From Bilophila sp964538355 (GTDB taxonomy: Bacteria > Desulfobacterota > Desulfovibrionia > Desulfovibrionales > Desulfovibrionaceae), in assembly GCA_964538355.1 (NCBI GenBank), contig CAZIFC010000009.1, forward strand, positions 4,322 to 68,321: DNA of 64,000 bases, written 5' to 3'. How positions within the stretch are numbered: position 1 is the first letter of the stretch; each line of letters opens with the position of its first letter. Shown here in pieces: positions 8,965-18,470 of the stretch. Under the pieces are notes generated by a model, which saw only the letters and a program-made list of their open reading frames with translations, was not told the DNA's origin and did not search any database. The position numbers and the translations under genes were made by a program.

Positions 8965-9927
8965 CTAGAGGAGTCCCTGCCACTGGAGCAGGATGATGAT
9001 CGCGGGGATGGTCACGGCAGAAGCCGCCGTATCCACCACGATGCCCAGCGAGGAGTCCTCTGTGGCGATCTGGTATTTTTCCGCGATGATGTATGCGGCG
9101 ATGGCGGTGGGCATGGCTGCCATGATGGTGGCGACGCCCACCGCAATCCCCCGGATGCCGAAAAGCGAGAGCACCCCGAACATGATCAGTGGCTGGATCG
9201 CCAGCTTGAACAGGTGCATGGGAAGCTGGCGGCGCAGCCAGCCTCTGGTGAAGCCCCGCGAGGAGGTCATCTGCCGGGACAGGATCATCCCCATGCAAAA
9301 GAGGGCACACGGCGCGGACGTGGAACCCAGCATCCCCGTTATGGACAGGATGGCGCGGGGCACGGGGAGCTGGAACAGGCTTACCGCCGCGCCCAGGGCC
9401 GAATAGATCAGCAGGGGGTTGCGGTACAGCGAGCGGAAAGCCGAGAGCAGGGCCTGCCGCCGGTTTTCGCCGGAGTGCCTGCCGCACTCCAGCTTGCTGT
9501 CGGTGAAGAGCATGGTTGCGGACGGGAGCACGGCCCCGAGGCTTGCGACGATGGCGGCCTCGGCATTGCCCGGCAGGAGCAGCACGACGATGGGCAGGCC
9601 CATGAAGGCCGCGTTTGGAAAGCTGGAGAGCAGGGCCAGCACCGCGCTTTCCTCCGGCTTCTTGCGGAACCCCCCGGAAAAGAACAGGCAGGCCAGCAGG
9701 TAGGTGGCGGCAAAGCCGAGGAGCAGGCCCCAGACCAGTGCCCCGGAAACCTGCCCCGGCTGCATCCGTGAAAGCTGCTGGAACAGCAGGAGCGGAAGCC
9801 CGATCCAGTAGACGAACTGGTTCAGGCAGGCCGGAGTTTCCTGTGGCAGGAAGCCCATGCGGTCAACAAGAATGCCGAACAGGATGATGCCGAAAACCGG
9901 AACGAGCGTGGACAGGATGGACAGCAT
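8965..9927 (-). CDS. AEC (auxin efflux carrier) family transporter
   Basis: A 320-residue membrane protein with about ten hydrophobic segments in two repeats (ILSTLVPVFGIILFGILVDR; ALLSSFPNAAFMGLPIV). FPNAAFMGLP is the usual AEC signature. Bacterial members move malonate, malate or other small organic anions across the inner membrane. ATG 9927 follows a GAGAGG ribosome site. An imperfect dyad TTGAT-TG-ATCAA at 9949-9960 sits just upstream of a TATAGA-like -10 and could be an operator. Family is clear; substrate is unknown. Confidence 0.85.
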   Translation of the reverse strand: MLSILSTLVPVFGIILFGILVDRMGFLPQETPACLNQFVYWIGLPLLLFQQLSRMQPGQVSGALVWGLLLGFAATYLLACLFFSGGFRKKPEESAVLALLSSFPNAAFMGLPIVVLLLPGNAEAAIVASLGAVLPSATMLFTDSKLECGRHSGENRRQALLSAFRSLYRNPLLIYSALGAAVSLFQLPVPRAILSITGMLGSTSAPCALFCMGMILSRQMTSSRGFTRGWLRRQLPMHLFKLAIQPLIMFGVLSLFGIRGIAVGVATIMAAMPTAIAAYIIAEKYQIATEDSSLGIVVDTAASAVTIPAIIILLQWQGLL

Positions 9928-10147
9928 GAATGCGCCTCTCTATACTGTTTGATCAATCAACCAGAAGGTGCGGACCTTAGACCGTTCGCCCCCGATATGC
10001 AATGGGAAAAACGGCGCGTCAGAAGGTGCCTTGGTTGCCGGGAAATGTCCATGTCGGGCTGAGATCCTGTTTTCTTGTTTTTTCTTCCTTCCGTTGCTAC
10101 TGTGGGGACACTTCGGATTCTTCCGAAAATTCCTTTTGCGGCATGGC

Positions 10148-11413
10148 ATGAGCAGACTCCTTTCCGGCAGCATGACTTTCCTCCGCAGGTTGCGTCCTTT
10201 TTGGTGCATCCTACTGTTGGCATGCCTTGCCCTGTCCGCCGTCCAGGTGGCGGAGGCGGGCCCGAATCCGCCCGCCTACGACAAGGCCATGCGCGACATG
10301 GCGCAGCTGCAAAAATCCTCGAAACGCCTGCAGCGCGAGCCGTGGGAAAAAATTGCCGAACGCCTTCTCAATGTGTACCGCACGGAAAAAAAATGGAAAG
10401 AGCGTTCCGCCGCGCTGTTCCGTTCCGCGGAGGCTCTGGATCATCTGGCACGCTGCGCCTCCAACGGCAAGGATGCCCGGCGTTCCGTGGAGCGGTACCT
10501 CCAGCTTGTGCGCCTGTACCCGCGCAGCTCGCTCGCGGACGACGCGCTGTACCGTGCCGCCCGGCTTCAGGCCCAGATTCTGGGCAAAAAGGAAGACGCC
10601 AAGGAGCTGCTCCGGCAGGCCATCAGAAAATACCCCTCTTCCAACGGGGCGCGGGAGTCGTCGCGGTTTCTCGCAACCCTCGGGGCGCGGGAAAAGCCTG
10701 CGCCTCCCAGCCGCAAGGAGCAGGAGAAAACCGGCAAATCCTTCCGGCTCGGGGTGCGGACCGTGCTCATCGATCCCGGGCACGGCGGCAGGGACCCGGG
10801 GACGCACCACAATGGCCTCAAGGAAAAGGTGGTAACGCTTGATGTTGCGAAACGGGTCGGGGCCATTCTTTCCGCACGGGGGATAAAGGTTCGCTATACG
10901 CGCGTTTCCGATGTGACCGTCTCGCTGGAGCAGCGGGCCGACAAGGTGCGGAGCAACAAGGCGGATCTGTTCATTTCCATCCATATCAATGCGAACATGT
11001 CCAAGGGGGTGCAGGGCTTCGAGACGTATTACCTTGATGTCTCGCGCACTTCCGCCGCAACGCGGCTGGCAGCCGTGGAAAACGCCCTCCGTGACCGGAA
11101 CCGGGCCACGCGGGAAAGCATGCCTCCCCAGAGGCTGTTCACCATCCAGAAGCAGGAATCCCGACGCCTTGCCCGGAATATCCACGAGACGACCCTGAAA
11201 CATGTTCGGAAAAAGAATTACCGGACCCATGACGGCGGCATCAAGACCGCGCCTTTCCACGTCCTCCGCCGCTCGGGGGTGCCCGGCGTCCTGATCGAGC
11301 TGGGATACTGCACCAACGAAGCCGAGGCCGAACGCCTTTCCCTCGACGCCTACCGCGCCGTGCTCGCCCGGGGCATCGCCAACGGCATCCTCCTGTATGT
11401 GGGCAAAGAGTAG
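10148..11413 (+). CDS. N-acetylmuramoyl-L-alanine amidase (AmiC type)
   Basis: A 421-residue exported zinc amidase that cleaves the bond between MurNAc and the stem peptide during cell separation or peptidoglycan turnover. Residues 1-38 form a signal peptide (CILLLACLALSAVQVAEAG). Residues 40-190 are helical with TPR-like periodicity (YLQLVRLYPRSSLADDALYRAA). Amidase_3 occupies about 205-418, with zinc-ligand motifs VLIDPGHGGRDPG and FISIHINANMSKG and the catalytic Glu region VLIELGYCTNEAEAE. Start ATG 10148 is uncertain, because no clear ribosome site is present; ATG 10172 is an alternative that keeps the signal sequence. The 36-bp TC repeat begins 15 nt after its stop. Confidence 0.92.
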   Translation: MSRLLSGSMTFLRRLRPFWCILLLACLALSAVQVAEAGPNPPAYDKAMRDMAQLQKSSKRLQREPWEKIAERLLNVYRTEKKWKERSAALFRSAEALDHLARCASNGKDARRSVERYLQLVRLYPRSSLADDALYRAARLQAQILGKKEDAKELLRQAIRKYPSSNGARESSRFLATLGAREKPAPPSRKEQEKTGKSFRLGVRTVLIDPGHGGRDPGTHHNGLKEKVVTLDVAKRVGAILSARGIKVRYTRVSDVTVSLEQRADKVRSNKADLFISIHINANMSKGVQGFETYYLDVSRTSAATRLAAVENALRDRNRATRESMPPQRLFTIQKQESRRLARNIHETTLKHVRKKNYRTHDGGIKTAPFHVLRRSGVPGVLIELGYCTNEAEAERLSLDAYRAVLARGIANGILLYVGKE

Positions 11414-11833
<420 letters not shown>

Positions 11834-14800
11834 ATGATGGAAGCAGGCGTGTTTCTGGGAGTTGATGTAGGCTCGACCACGGCCAAGCTCGCGCTTGTCG
11901 CCGGGAACGGCAAACTGCTGGAGGCGCGGTATCTGCGCCACGGCTCGGCTGCCCGTCAGACGTTCTCCTCCATGCTCGGCCAGCTTTCGGCCGCCTATCC
12001 CGGTCTTTCCGTTTCCGCCGCCGTCACCGGTTCGGCTTCCCTCGGCCTGTCCGAGTCCTTGGGCGTGCCCTTTGTGCAGGAGGTTGTGGCTGCTTCCCGG
12101 GCCATTGCCGTGCTTGCCCCCCAGACGGACGTGGCGGTGGAGCTTGGCGGCGAGGACGCCAAGATCCTGTATTTCGGGCAGGGCATGGATCTCCGCATGA
12201 ACGAGGCCTGCGCCGGAGGTACCGGGGCGTTCATCGATCAGATGGCGGCCCTGCTGCATACCGATGCCGCCGGCCTGAACCGTCTCGCCGCCGGGTGCAA
12301 GACGCTCTATCCCATTGCCTCCCGCTGCGGGGTCTTTGCCAAGACCGACGTTGTTCCCCTGCTCAACGAGGGGGCTGCGCGGGAAGACATCGCCGCATCC
12401 GTCCTTCAGGCCGTGGTGGATCAGACCATCGGCGGGCTGGCCTGCGGGCATCCCATCCGGGGGCGCGTGGCCTTTCTCGGCGGTCCCCTGCATTTTCTTC
12501 CCGAACTGCGGAAACGGTTTGTGGCGACGCTCGGGCTTGCCCCGGAAGAGGTCGTTGCGCTGCCCAATGCCCAGTACATGGTTGCTCTCGGCACGGCGTT
12601 GAGCCTCATGGACGTGCCCGGAGCGTCCCGGATGGCGGCGGCGGAGCCTCTTCCGCTGGCCCTGCTTGCGGAGCGGGCGGGCAGGGGGCGGGACTCCGGG
12701 GAACGCACCGGATTTTTGCCGCCGCTGTTTGCCGATGAAGCCGAATACGCCGCCTTTCGGGAGCGGCATGATCACGATGCCGTGCCCCGCAAAACTCTGG
12801 ATTCTGCCCGCGGGCCGCTGTTCCTCGGCGTGGATCTTGGCTCGACCACGGTCAAGGCCGTGCTTGCCGACACCGAGGGGGCCATCCTTGAATCATGGTA
12901 CGGGCGCAACGAGGGCGACCCGCTCTCGCAGTTGCTGCCCCGCCTTGCGGAACTGCTCGATCGGCTGCCGGAGGGGGCGTGGCTCCAGTCCAGCGTCAGC
13001 ACGGGCTACGGCGCACAGCTTGCACAGGCCGCGCTGGGTTCCATCGCGGCGGAGGTGGAGACGGTGGCCCACCTCAAGGCCGCCTGCCGCCTTGTGCCGG
13101 ATGCCAGCTATGTCATCGACATCGGCGGGCAGGACATGAAGTGCCTCAAGGCCCGGGAGGGCATCATTGCGGGAGTGACGCTCAACGAGGCCTGTTCCGC
13201 CGGATGCGGGGCCTTTCTGGAAACCTTCGCCCGCAGCCTCAATCTGGATATGGAAGCCTTTGTGCGGACGGCCCTGTTTGCCCGGCACCCCGTGGATCTG
13301 GGTTCGCGCTGCACGGTCTTCATGAATTCCAAGGTCAAGCAGGCTCAGAAGGAAGGTGCGGCGATAGGGGATATCGCCGCGGGGCTGTGCTATGCCGTGG
13401 CCCGCAACGCCCTGTACAAGGTTCTGCGCCTGCGGACCCCGGACGAGCTGGGGGATCGCGTGCTGGTGCAGGGCGGCTCTTTCCTGAATGACGCGCTGTT
13501 GCGGGTCATGGAGCGGCTGCTGGGGCGTTTTGTCTGCCGTCCCGACATCGCGGGCCTGATGGGAGCCTATGGCGCGGCCCTGCTTGCCGTGCAGCGGACT
13601 CCGGACGGTGCGGCTCCCGCCTCCCTGACGGCGGAGGGGCTGCGCTCGCTGGGCCTCGCCACGGATACGCATCGCTGCAAGGGGTGCGGCAACCATTGCC
13701 TGCTGACCGTCAACCGTTTTTCCAACGGCAGGCGGCTTGTTTCCGGCAACCGCTGCGAACGGGGAGCGTCCGGGAACGGCGCGGCGGTTCCGGCACAGCC
13801 CAACCTGTACGCCTGGAAGAACCGCCGCGTTTTCGCCTATGAGCCGCTCCCGCAGGACAGCGCGCCGCGAGGGCGCATCGGCCTGCCCCGGGTGCTCAAC
13901 ATGTACGAGCACTACCCGTACTGGTTTACCCTGTTCACCGAGCTGGGCTACCGGGTGGAGCTGTCGCCGCCTTCCGGCAAGGCCCTTTTCGACCTCGGGC
14001 TGTCCTCGATGCCTTCCCAGACGGTCTGTTATCCCGCCAAGCTCGCGCACGGGCACGTCGCCGCGCTGATGCGGGCCGGACTCCGCCGGATTTTCTTCCC
14101 CTGCCTGCCCCGCATCCACCGGGAATCCGCATCCGCCGCCGGGGACTTCAACTGCCCGGTCGTGGCGGGATACCCCGAGGTGGTCAGGCTCAATACGGAT
14201 GAGCTGCTGGAGCGCGACTGCACCCTGTACACGCCGTTTGTTTCGCTGGAGCACCCGGAAACCATTGTGGAGACGCTGCACGAGCTGTTCGGCATTCCCG
14301 TGCGGGAGCTTCGCGCGGCCTGTGCGGTTGCGGAGCGTGAGCAGGAAGCCTACCGCGCCGAGCTTCGGGCGGAAGGCGAGCGGATTCTTGCCGGGCTGGA
14401 GCGCACCGGGGGGCTGGGCATTGTCCTTGCCGGGCGTCCCTACCATACCGACCCGGAAATCAATCACGGCCTGCCGGAGCTGATCGCCTCGCTCGGGGCC
14501 GCCGTTCTCAGCGAGGACAGCGTGGCCCATCTCGGACACCTTGCCGAGCCGCTCCGGGTGGTGGATCAGTGGACCTGCCATTCCCGGCTGTACCGGGCCG
14601 CGGCGTTGGCGTGTTCCCGTCCGAATCTGGAGCTGGTGCAGCTTACGTCCTTCGGCTGCGGGCTGGACGCGATCACGGCGGATCAGGTGGCGGAACTGCT
14701 GGCCCGCGCCGGAAAGCTGCATACGCTTATCAAGATTGACGAGGGAGCCTCGCTCGGTGCGGCCCGGATCCGAATCCGCTCCCTGCTCGCCGCCGTGGAG

Positions 14801-16210
14801 GAACGCCGCGGCAGAAGGCCCGTGCCGTCGGCCCCGCCTGCGCCGCCGCCCGTGTTCACGCCCGCGATGCGCCGGACGCACACCATCCTTGCTCCCCAGA
14901 TGTCACCGCTGCATTTCGGTATCGTCGGGCCTGCCCTTGCCGGAGCGGGGTACCATTTGGAAGTCTTGCCCACCGTCAGCCGCAAGGCCATCGAAACCGG
15001 GCTGAATCTGGTGCACAACGATGCCTGCTACCCCGCCCTTGTGGTCATCGGCCAGCTTGTCGAAGCGTTGCGGAGCGGACAGTGTGATCCCCGGCGCACG
15101 GCTCTGCTGTTGGCCCAGACATGCGGGCCGTGCCGGGCGACGAACTACCCCGCGCTGCTTCGCAAGGCGTTGTGCGAGGCGGGCTTTGCCGATGTCCCCG
15201 TCCTGACCCTGAGCGGCGGCTCCCTGAACCGGCAGCCGGGGTTTTGCCTGACGGCAGGACTCCTGCACCGGCTGGTGCTCGGCTGTCTGTACGGCGACCT
15301 GCTCCAGCGGGTTTCGCTGTCATGCCGGACCTACGAGCGGCGGGCGGGGGATACCGACGAACTTCTGGAACGCTGGCTGCACCGGGCGCGTTCCGGGGCG
15401 GCGCGGGCGGATGACGGGCTGTTCCGGGCACACGCCGAAGACATCGTGCGGGATTTTTCGGCTCTGGATGTGGAGCGCGCGCCCCGGCCCCGTGTGGGGA
15501 TCGTGGGCGAGATCCTGCTCAAGTACCACCCCGACGCCAACAACCATGTGGTGCGGCATATCATGGAGGAGGGCGGGGAGCCTGTCCTTACCGATATGAT
15601 GGATTTCTTTCTGTATTGCCTGTCTGATCCCGTGTACCTTTGGAAGAGGAAGATGGGCGGCGGTGCGCTTGCCGCCTTCGGCAACTGGACGCTTGGGCGG
15701 CGTATCGAATCCTTGCGCGGCTCCATGCGCCGGGCGTTGGCGGGAACCGGCTTTCTGCCGGTTGCGCGGATTGCGGAGCTGGCCCGCAGCGTGCGCGGCA
15801 TCGTGTCGCTCGGGCACCAGGCCGGGGAAGGCTGGCTGCTTACGGCGGAGATGCTGGAGCTGATCGATCAGGGCGTGAAGAACGTGCTGTGTTTGCAGCC
15901 GTTCGGCTGTCTGCCCAACCACATCACCGGCAAGGGTGTCCTGAAGGAACTGAAGCGCATCCGGCCCCATGCCAACCTCATGGCGGTGGATTACGATCCG
16001 GGCAGCAGCGAGGCCAACCAGCTGAACCGGATCAAGCTGTTCATGTCCGTAGCCCACAGTGCCGTGGAGCAGGAGCGGGCCGTGGCCTCTGCGGTCGGGC
16101 CGGACGTTTCTCTGGTTCAGATCGCCGGACGCCTCCGCGATACCCTGAAGGGCAAGCTCCCTCTTGGCGGCAGCGGCGAAGGCAGCGAGGAAGCCACGAA
16201 TCCCGCCTAG
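11834..16210 (+). CDS. Large acyl-CoA dehydratase activase-type protein with two BadF/BcrA ASKHA domains, DUF2229 and HgdB-like C-terminus
   Basis: A 1458-residue cytoplasmic protein. Two ASKHA ATPase domains are visible: residues about 5-262 (FLGVDVGSTTAKLALV, VELGGEDAK, NEACAGGTGAF) and 330-595 (FLGVDLGSTTVKAVLAD, VIDIGGQDMK, NEACSAGCGAF). Both keep the Cys-containing motif that holds the bridging [4Fe-4S] cluster in 2-hydroxyacyl-CoA dehydratase activases. HRCKGCGNHC near 612 may bind metal. DUF2229-like sequence starts at about 680 (IGLPRVLNMYEHYPY), and the remainder resembles the HgdB/double-cubane side (FGCLPNHITGKG). The family couples ATP hydrolysis to low-potential electron transfer; the target here is unknown. 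The start is ATG 11834 or 11837, both after AAGGAGAGG. It is a single-gene unit followed by tandem terminators. Confidence 0.85.
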   Translation: MMEAGVFLGVDVGSTTAKLALVAGNGKLLEARYLRHGSAARQTFSSMLGQLSAAYPGLSVSAAVTGSASLGLSESLGVPFVQEVVAASRAIAVLAPQTDVAVELGGEDAKILYFGQGMDLRMNEACAGGTGAFIDQMAALLHTDAAGLNRLAAGCKTLYPIASRCGVFAKTDVVPLLNEGAAREDIAASVLQAVVDQTIGGLACGHPIRGRVAFLGGPLHFLPELRKRFVATLGLAPEEVVALPNAQYMVALGTALSLMDVPGASRMAAAEPLPLALLAERAGRGRDSGERTGFLPPLFADEAEYAAFRERHDHDAVPRKTLDSARGPLFLGVDLGSTTVKAVLADTEGAILESWYGRNEGDPLSQLLPRLAELLDRLPEGAWLQSSVSTGYGAQLAQAALGSIAAEVETVAHLKAACRLVPDASYVIDIGGQDMKCLKAREGIIAGVTLNEACSAGCGAFLETFARSLNLDMEAFVRTALFARHPVDLGSRCTVFMNSKVKQAQKEGAAIGDIAAGLCYAVARNALYKVLRLRTPDELGDRVLVQGGSFLNDALLRVMERLLGRFVCRPDIAGLMGAYGAALLAVQRTPDGAAPASLTAEGLRSLGLATDTHRCKGCGNHCLLTVNRFSNGRRLVSGNRCERGASGNGAAVPAQPNLYAWKNRRVFAYEPLPQDSAPRGRIGLPRVLNMYEHYPYWFTLFTELGYRVELSPPSGKALFDLGLSSMPSQTVCYPAKLAHGHVAALMRAGLRRIFFPCLPRIHRESASAAGDFNCPVVAGYPEVVRLNTDELLERDCTLYTPFVSLEHPETIVETLHELFGIPVRELRAACAVAEREQEAYRAELRAEGERILAGLERTGGLGIVLAGRPYHTDPEINHGLPELIASLGAAVLSEDSVAHLGHLAEPLRVVDQWTCHSRLYRAAALACSRPNLELVQLTSFGCGLDAITADQVAELLARAGKLHTLIKIDEGASLGAARIRIRSLLAAVEERRGRRPVPSAPPAPPPVFTPAMRRTHTILAPQMSPLHFGIVGPALAGAGYHLEVLPTVSRKAIETGLNLVHNDACYPALVVIGQLVEALRSGQCDPRRTALLLAQTCGPCRATNYPALLRKALCEAGFADVPVLTLSGGSLNRQPGFCLTAGLLHRLVLGCLYGDLLQRVSLSCRTYERRAGDTDELLERWLHRARSGAARADDGLFRAHAEDIVRDFSALDVERAPRPRVGIVGEILLKYHPDANNHVVRHIMEEGGEPVLTDMMDFFLYCLSDPVYLWKRKMGGGALAAFGNWTLGRRIESLRGSMRRALAGTGFLPVARIAELARSVRGIVSLGHQAGEGWLLTAEMLELIDQGVKNVLCLQPFGCLPNHITGKGVLKELKRIRPHANLMAVDYDPGSSEANQLNRIKLFMSVAHSAVEQERAVASAVGPDVSLVQIAGRLRDTLKGKLPLGGSGEGSEEATNPA

Positions 16211-16232
16211 GTGTATGTGTGGGGAGGGGAGG

Positions 16233-16290
16233 GAGGCCGGGCTGCCGCCCGGGCCCGCCCGGGGGGAATGATTCCCCCCGGACCCCCTCG
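16233..16290. repeat. GC-rich palindromic intergenic repeat, family 2, copy 1
   Basis: GGCCGGGCTGCCGCCCGG is followed by CCCGC and a G-run/AT-rich centre/C-run palindrome (GGGGGGAATGATTCCCCCC), then GGACCCCCT. The same order occurs in reverse complement at 60618-60689. The two 23-nt left parts differ at one base. Confidence 0.8.
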
Positions 16291-16447
16291 TAACGAGGTT
16301 GTCATGGCGTTTGCGAGGCAGCCCGCTGGCAGGCTCCCTCGTAAAAAGAGGGGCAGGATCATGTTTTTCAAGCGGGATCGGGGAAAGGCAGTCCGTGCGC
16401 TCCGGACGGGAGGGCGCACTGCGCCCCGGCGCACACGCCCAAAAAAA

Positions 16448-16492
16448 GACGGGACATCCGCGAGAGGCTCGTTCGCGGATGCCCGTCCTTTT
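16448..16492 (+). terminator. Hairpin terminator, first of a tandem pair
   Basis: The arms 16448-16463 and 16473-16487 pair over 15 bp with a single bulged A and a 9-nt loop, followed by CCTTTT. An A-run on the left could make it work on the minus strand too. It terminates the activase transcript. Confidence 0.75.
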
Positions 16493-16494
16493 CA

Positions 16495-16529
16495 GAATGC
16501 GGATCGTCAGGAACCCGCATTCTTTTTTT
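16495..16529 (+). terminator. Hairpin terminator, second of a tandem pair
   Basis: GAATGCGG (16495-16502) pairs with CCGCATTC (16515-16522) and is followed by seven T residues. It lies 2 nt after the first terminator, so dsr transcription is insulated from upstream. Confidence 0.85.
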
Positions 16530-16815
16530 CTTTTTATGCCTTTTTGGGCTGAAAGAGGAGTTGAGAAGGGCAGAAAATATTATATTCTTTAACTTCAATG
16601 GATTACTGATTGTTTGTCTGAACAGGCAAAGCATCTGGAGGCAAGGCGGTCTTGTGAAATCCGTTCAATTCGCGTAAGGGTGCAGACGGCGTATGATTTT
16701 CAGGTTCGGAGGCACTCGACGAAACAGGCGGGCCGCAATCTTTTGAGGCGGACGCGCGTTTCGATTCCGAAGTGCAGGAGAACCACCCTCCCTCTCAACC
16801 GCGATGTGAGCAACC

Positions 16816-17343
16816 ATGAGCACTGAAAACATCATTTCGGCGCGGCGCGACATGGCTGTCCAGCAATGGACCGATGCCGTGTTTGCAACGTATCCCTTTG
16901 AAACCTCCGGTTTCATTCGGACGAAAAGCGATCAGTTTGCCAACCCTGTCGGACACGCTACCCGTGTAGCCGGGGCTGCCATCTATGACGCGATCACCGG
17001 ACAGGATGTTGACATGGATAAGGTACACGCTGCCGTGGCGGATCTGATCCGTGTCCGCGCCGTGCAGGACATCAAGCCGGAACTGGCTCTTGGTGTGCTT
17101 TATCTGTACAAGAAGGTGCTTCGTGGGCTGCTCCTCCCGGACATGCTGGCGGCAGGCCGTTTTCAGGAATTCCTCGACATGCTGGATCGCCTGGATTCGC
17201 TTTGCCTTCTCGCCTTCAACATGTACCTTGCGGACAGGGAGAAGATTTACGCCGAACGTGTGGCCCAGCAGCGCAGGGAGGGATCGCAGATCAAGCGTTG
17301 GGCGGCCAGACATGGCCTGGTGGAAAATCAGGACGAGGAGTAG
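16816..17343 (+). CDS. RsbRD N-terminal domain-like protein upstream of dsrM
   Basis: A 175-residue soluble, mostly helical protein. Its composition and position match the RsbRD N-terminal (non-heme globin-like) domain proteins commonly found just upstream of dsrMKJOP in sulfate reducers. In Gram-positive bacteria the RsbR N-terminal domain senses signals for the stressosome, but no STAS domain is present here. Visible segments include PVGHATRVAGAAIYDAIT and helices around VLYLYKKVLRGLL. No metal-binding Cys cluster is seen. It is 86 nt upstream of dsrM on the same strand, so it may be co-transcribed and could regulate or assist the complex. The family call is from memory of neighbourhood and sequence style; the function is unknown. 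Confidence 0.65.
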   Translation: MSTENIISARRDMAVQQWTDAVFATYPFETSGFIRTKSDQFANPVGHATRVAGAAIYDAITGQDVDMDKVHAAVADLIRVRAVQDIKPELALGVLYLYKKVLRGLLLPDMLAAGRFQEFLDMLDRLDSLCLLAFNMYLADREKIYAERVAQQRREGSQIKRWAARHGLVENQDEE

Positions 17344-17429
17344 TTTCCGTCGCCTGTTTCCGTGTTTCACCTTTTATTGTGGTTACGGATTTGCATATGT
17401 CAAACTTTAAGCCTGGAGTGAGGTAGGGA

Positions 17430-18458
17430 ATGATAGTTTCACTCGTGGCAGTCCTGCTCATCGGAGCCATCGCCTGGTCGGGGGCGGCCGCCGGATTCCA
17501 GTCTCTGCTGGGTGTGGCACTGCCTCTTTTGGCCGCGGCTGTCTTCATCTGCGGGATCATCTGGCGCATCACCTGCTGGGCAAAATCGCCCGTGCCCTTT
17601 GCCATCCCGACGACGGGTGGCCAGGAGCGTTCCCTGGACTGGATCAAGCCGAACCGCCTCGACACGCCGATGAGCGATGCCGCGGTGTTCGGACGCATGG
17701 TTCTCGAAGTCCTGACGTTCCGGTCGCTGTTCCGCAACACGTCCGCAGAGGTCAGCTCTGTGGGCCCGCGCGTCACCTATTTCTCGTCCAAGTGGTTGTG
17801 GGTGTTCGCTCTGACGTTCCACTACTGCTTCCTGGTCATCTTCATCCGCCACTTCCGGTTCTTCATTGAACCCGTGCCGGTGTGCCTGACCTGGCTGGAA
17901 TTTCTTGACGGCATCATGCAGGTCGGCGTACCGCGCCTGTTCATGACCGACGCACTCATCGTCGTGGCCGTCCTGTTCCTGTTCGGACGCCGCCTCGTCA
18001 ACCAGAAAGTGCGTTACATCTCGCTGGCAAACGACTATTTCCCGCTGTTCCTCATCATGGGCATCGTCGGAACCGGCATCTGCATGCGCTATTTCGACAA
18101 GGTCGACGTGGCCCAGGCCAAGGTGTTCATCATGGGCATCCTGACCTTCACGCCGCAGTCCGCCGAGGGCCTGAACCCGCTGTTCTTCACGCACATCGTG
18201 CTTGTCAGCGTGCTGCTCATCTACTTCCCCTTCAGCAAGCTCATGCACATGGGCGGCATTTTCATGTCCCCCACCCGCAATATGCGCTGCAACACGCGTG
18301 AAGTCCGCCACGTCAATCCGTGGAACAATCCGAAGGCTCCCTTCCGTACCTACATGGAATACGAAGATGACTTCCGCGATCTGATGGCTGAGGCTGGCCT
18401 GCCCCTGGAAAAGCAGCCCGAAGATGTTGAACCCGCCGCCTCGGCCCCGTCCAAGTAA
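17430..18458 (+). CDS. dsrM: DsrM, membrane cytochrome b subunit of the sulfite reduction-associated DsrMKJOP complex
   Basis: A 342-residue NarI-like integral membrane protein that binds heme b and exchanges electrons with menaquinol. Two N-terminal hydrophobic helices (about 1-45) precede a polar loop. Four further helices follow (WLWVFALTFHYCFLVIF; LIVVAVLFLFG; FPLFLIMGIVGTGIC; FTHIVLVSVLLIYFPF), with His residues at helix ends (FHYCF, FTHIV, KLMHMGG) as candidate heme ligands. A short charged tail faces DsrK. The start at 17430 has a GAGGTAGGG ribosome site. dsrK starts 12 nt after its stop. Confidence 0.93.
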   Translation: MIVSLVAVLLIGAIAWSGAAAGFQSLLGVALPLLAAAVFICGIIWRITCWAKSPVPFAIPTTGGQERSLDWIKPNRLDTPMSDAAVFGRMVLEVLTFRSLFRNTSAEVSSVGPRVTYFSSKWLWVFALTFHYCFLVIFIRHFRFFIEPVPVCLTWLEFLDGIMQVGVPRLFMTDALIVVAVLFLFGRRLVNQKVRYISLANDYFPLFLIMGIVGTGICMRYFDKVDVAQAKVFIMGILTFTPQSAEGLNPLFFTHIVLVSVLLIYFPFSKLMHMGGIFMSPTRNMRCNTREVRHVNPWNNPKAPFRTYMEYEDDFRDLMAEAGLPLEKQPEDVEPAASAPSK

Positions 18459-18470
18459 GGAGTTTCCATA

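Larger units (their letters stand above)
16211..16815. other. 605-nt intergenic region before the dsr cluster
   Basis: No gene is supported here. It holds a GC-rich palindromic repeat (16233-16290), two consecutive terminators (16448-16529), then an A/T-rich zone at 16561-16620. In that zone TTGAGA (16561-16566) and TATATT (16581-16586) are 14 nt apart, too close for a good promoter. The real dsr promoter probably lies somewhere in 16561-16700. A G-rich purine tract follows the activase stop. Confidence 0.5.
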
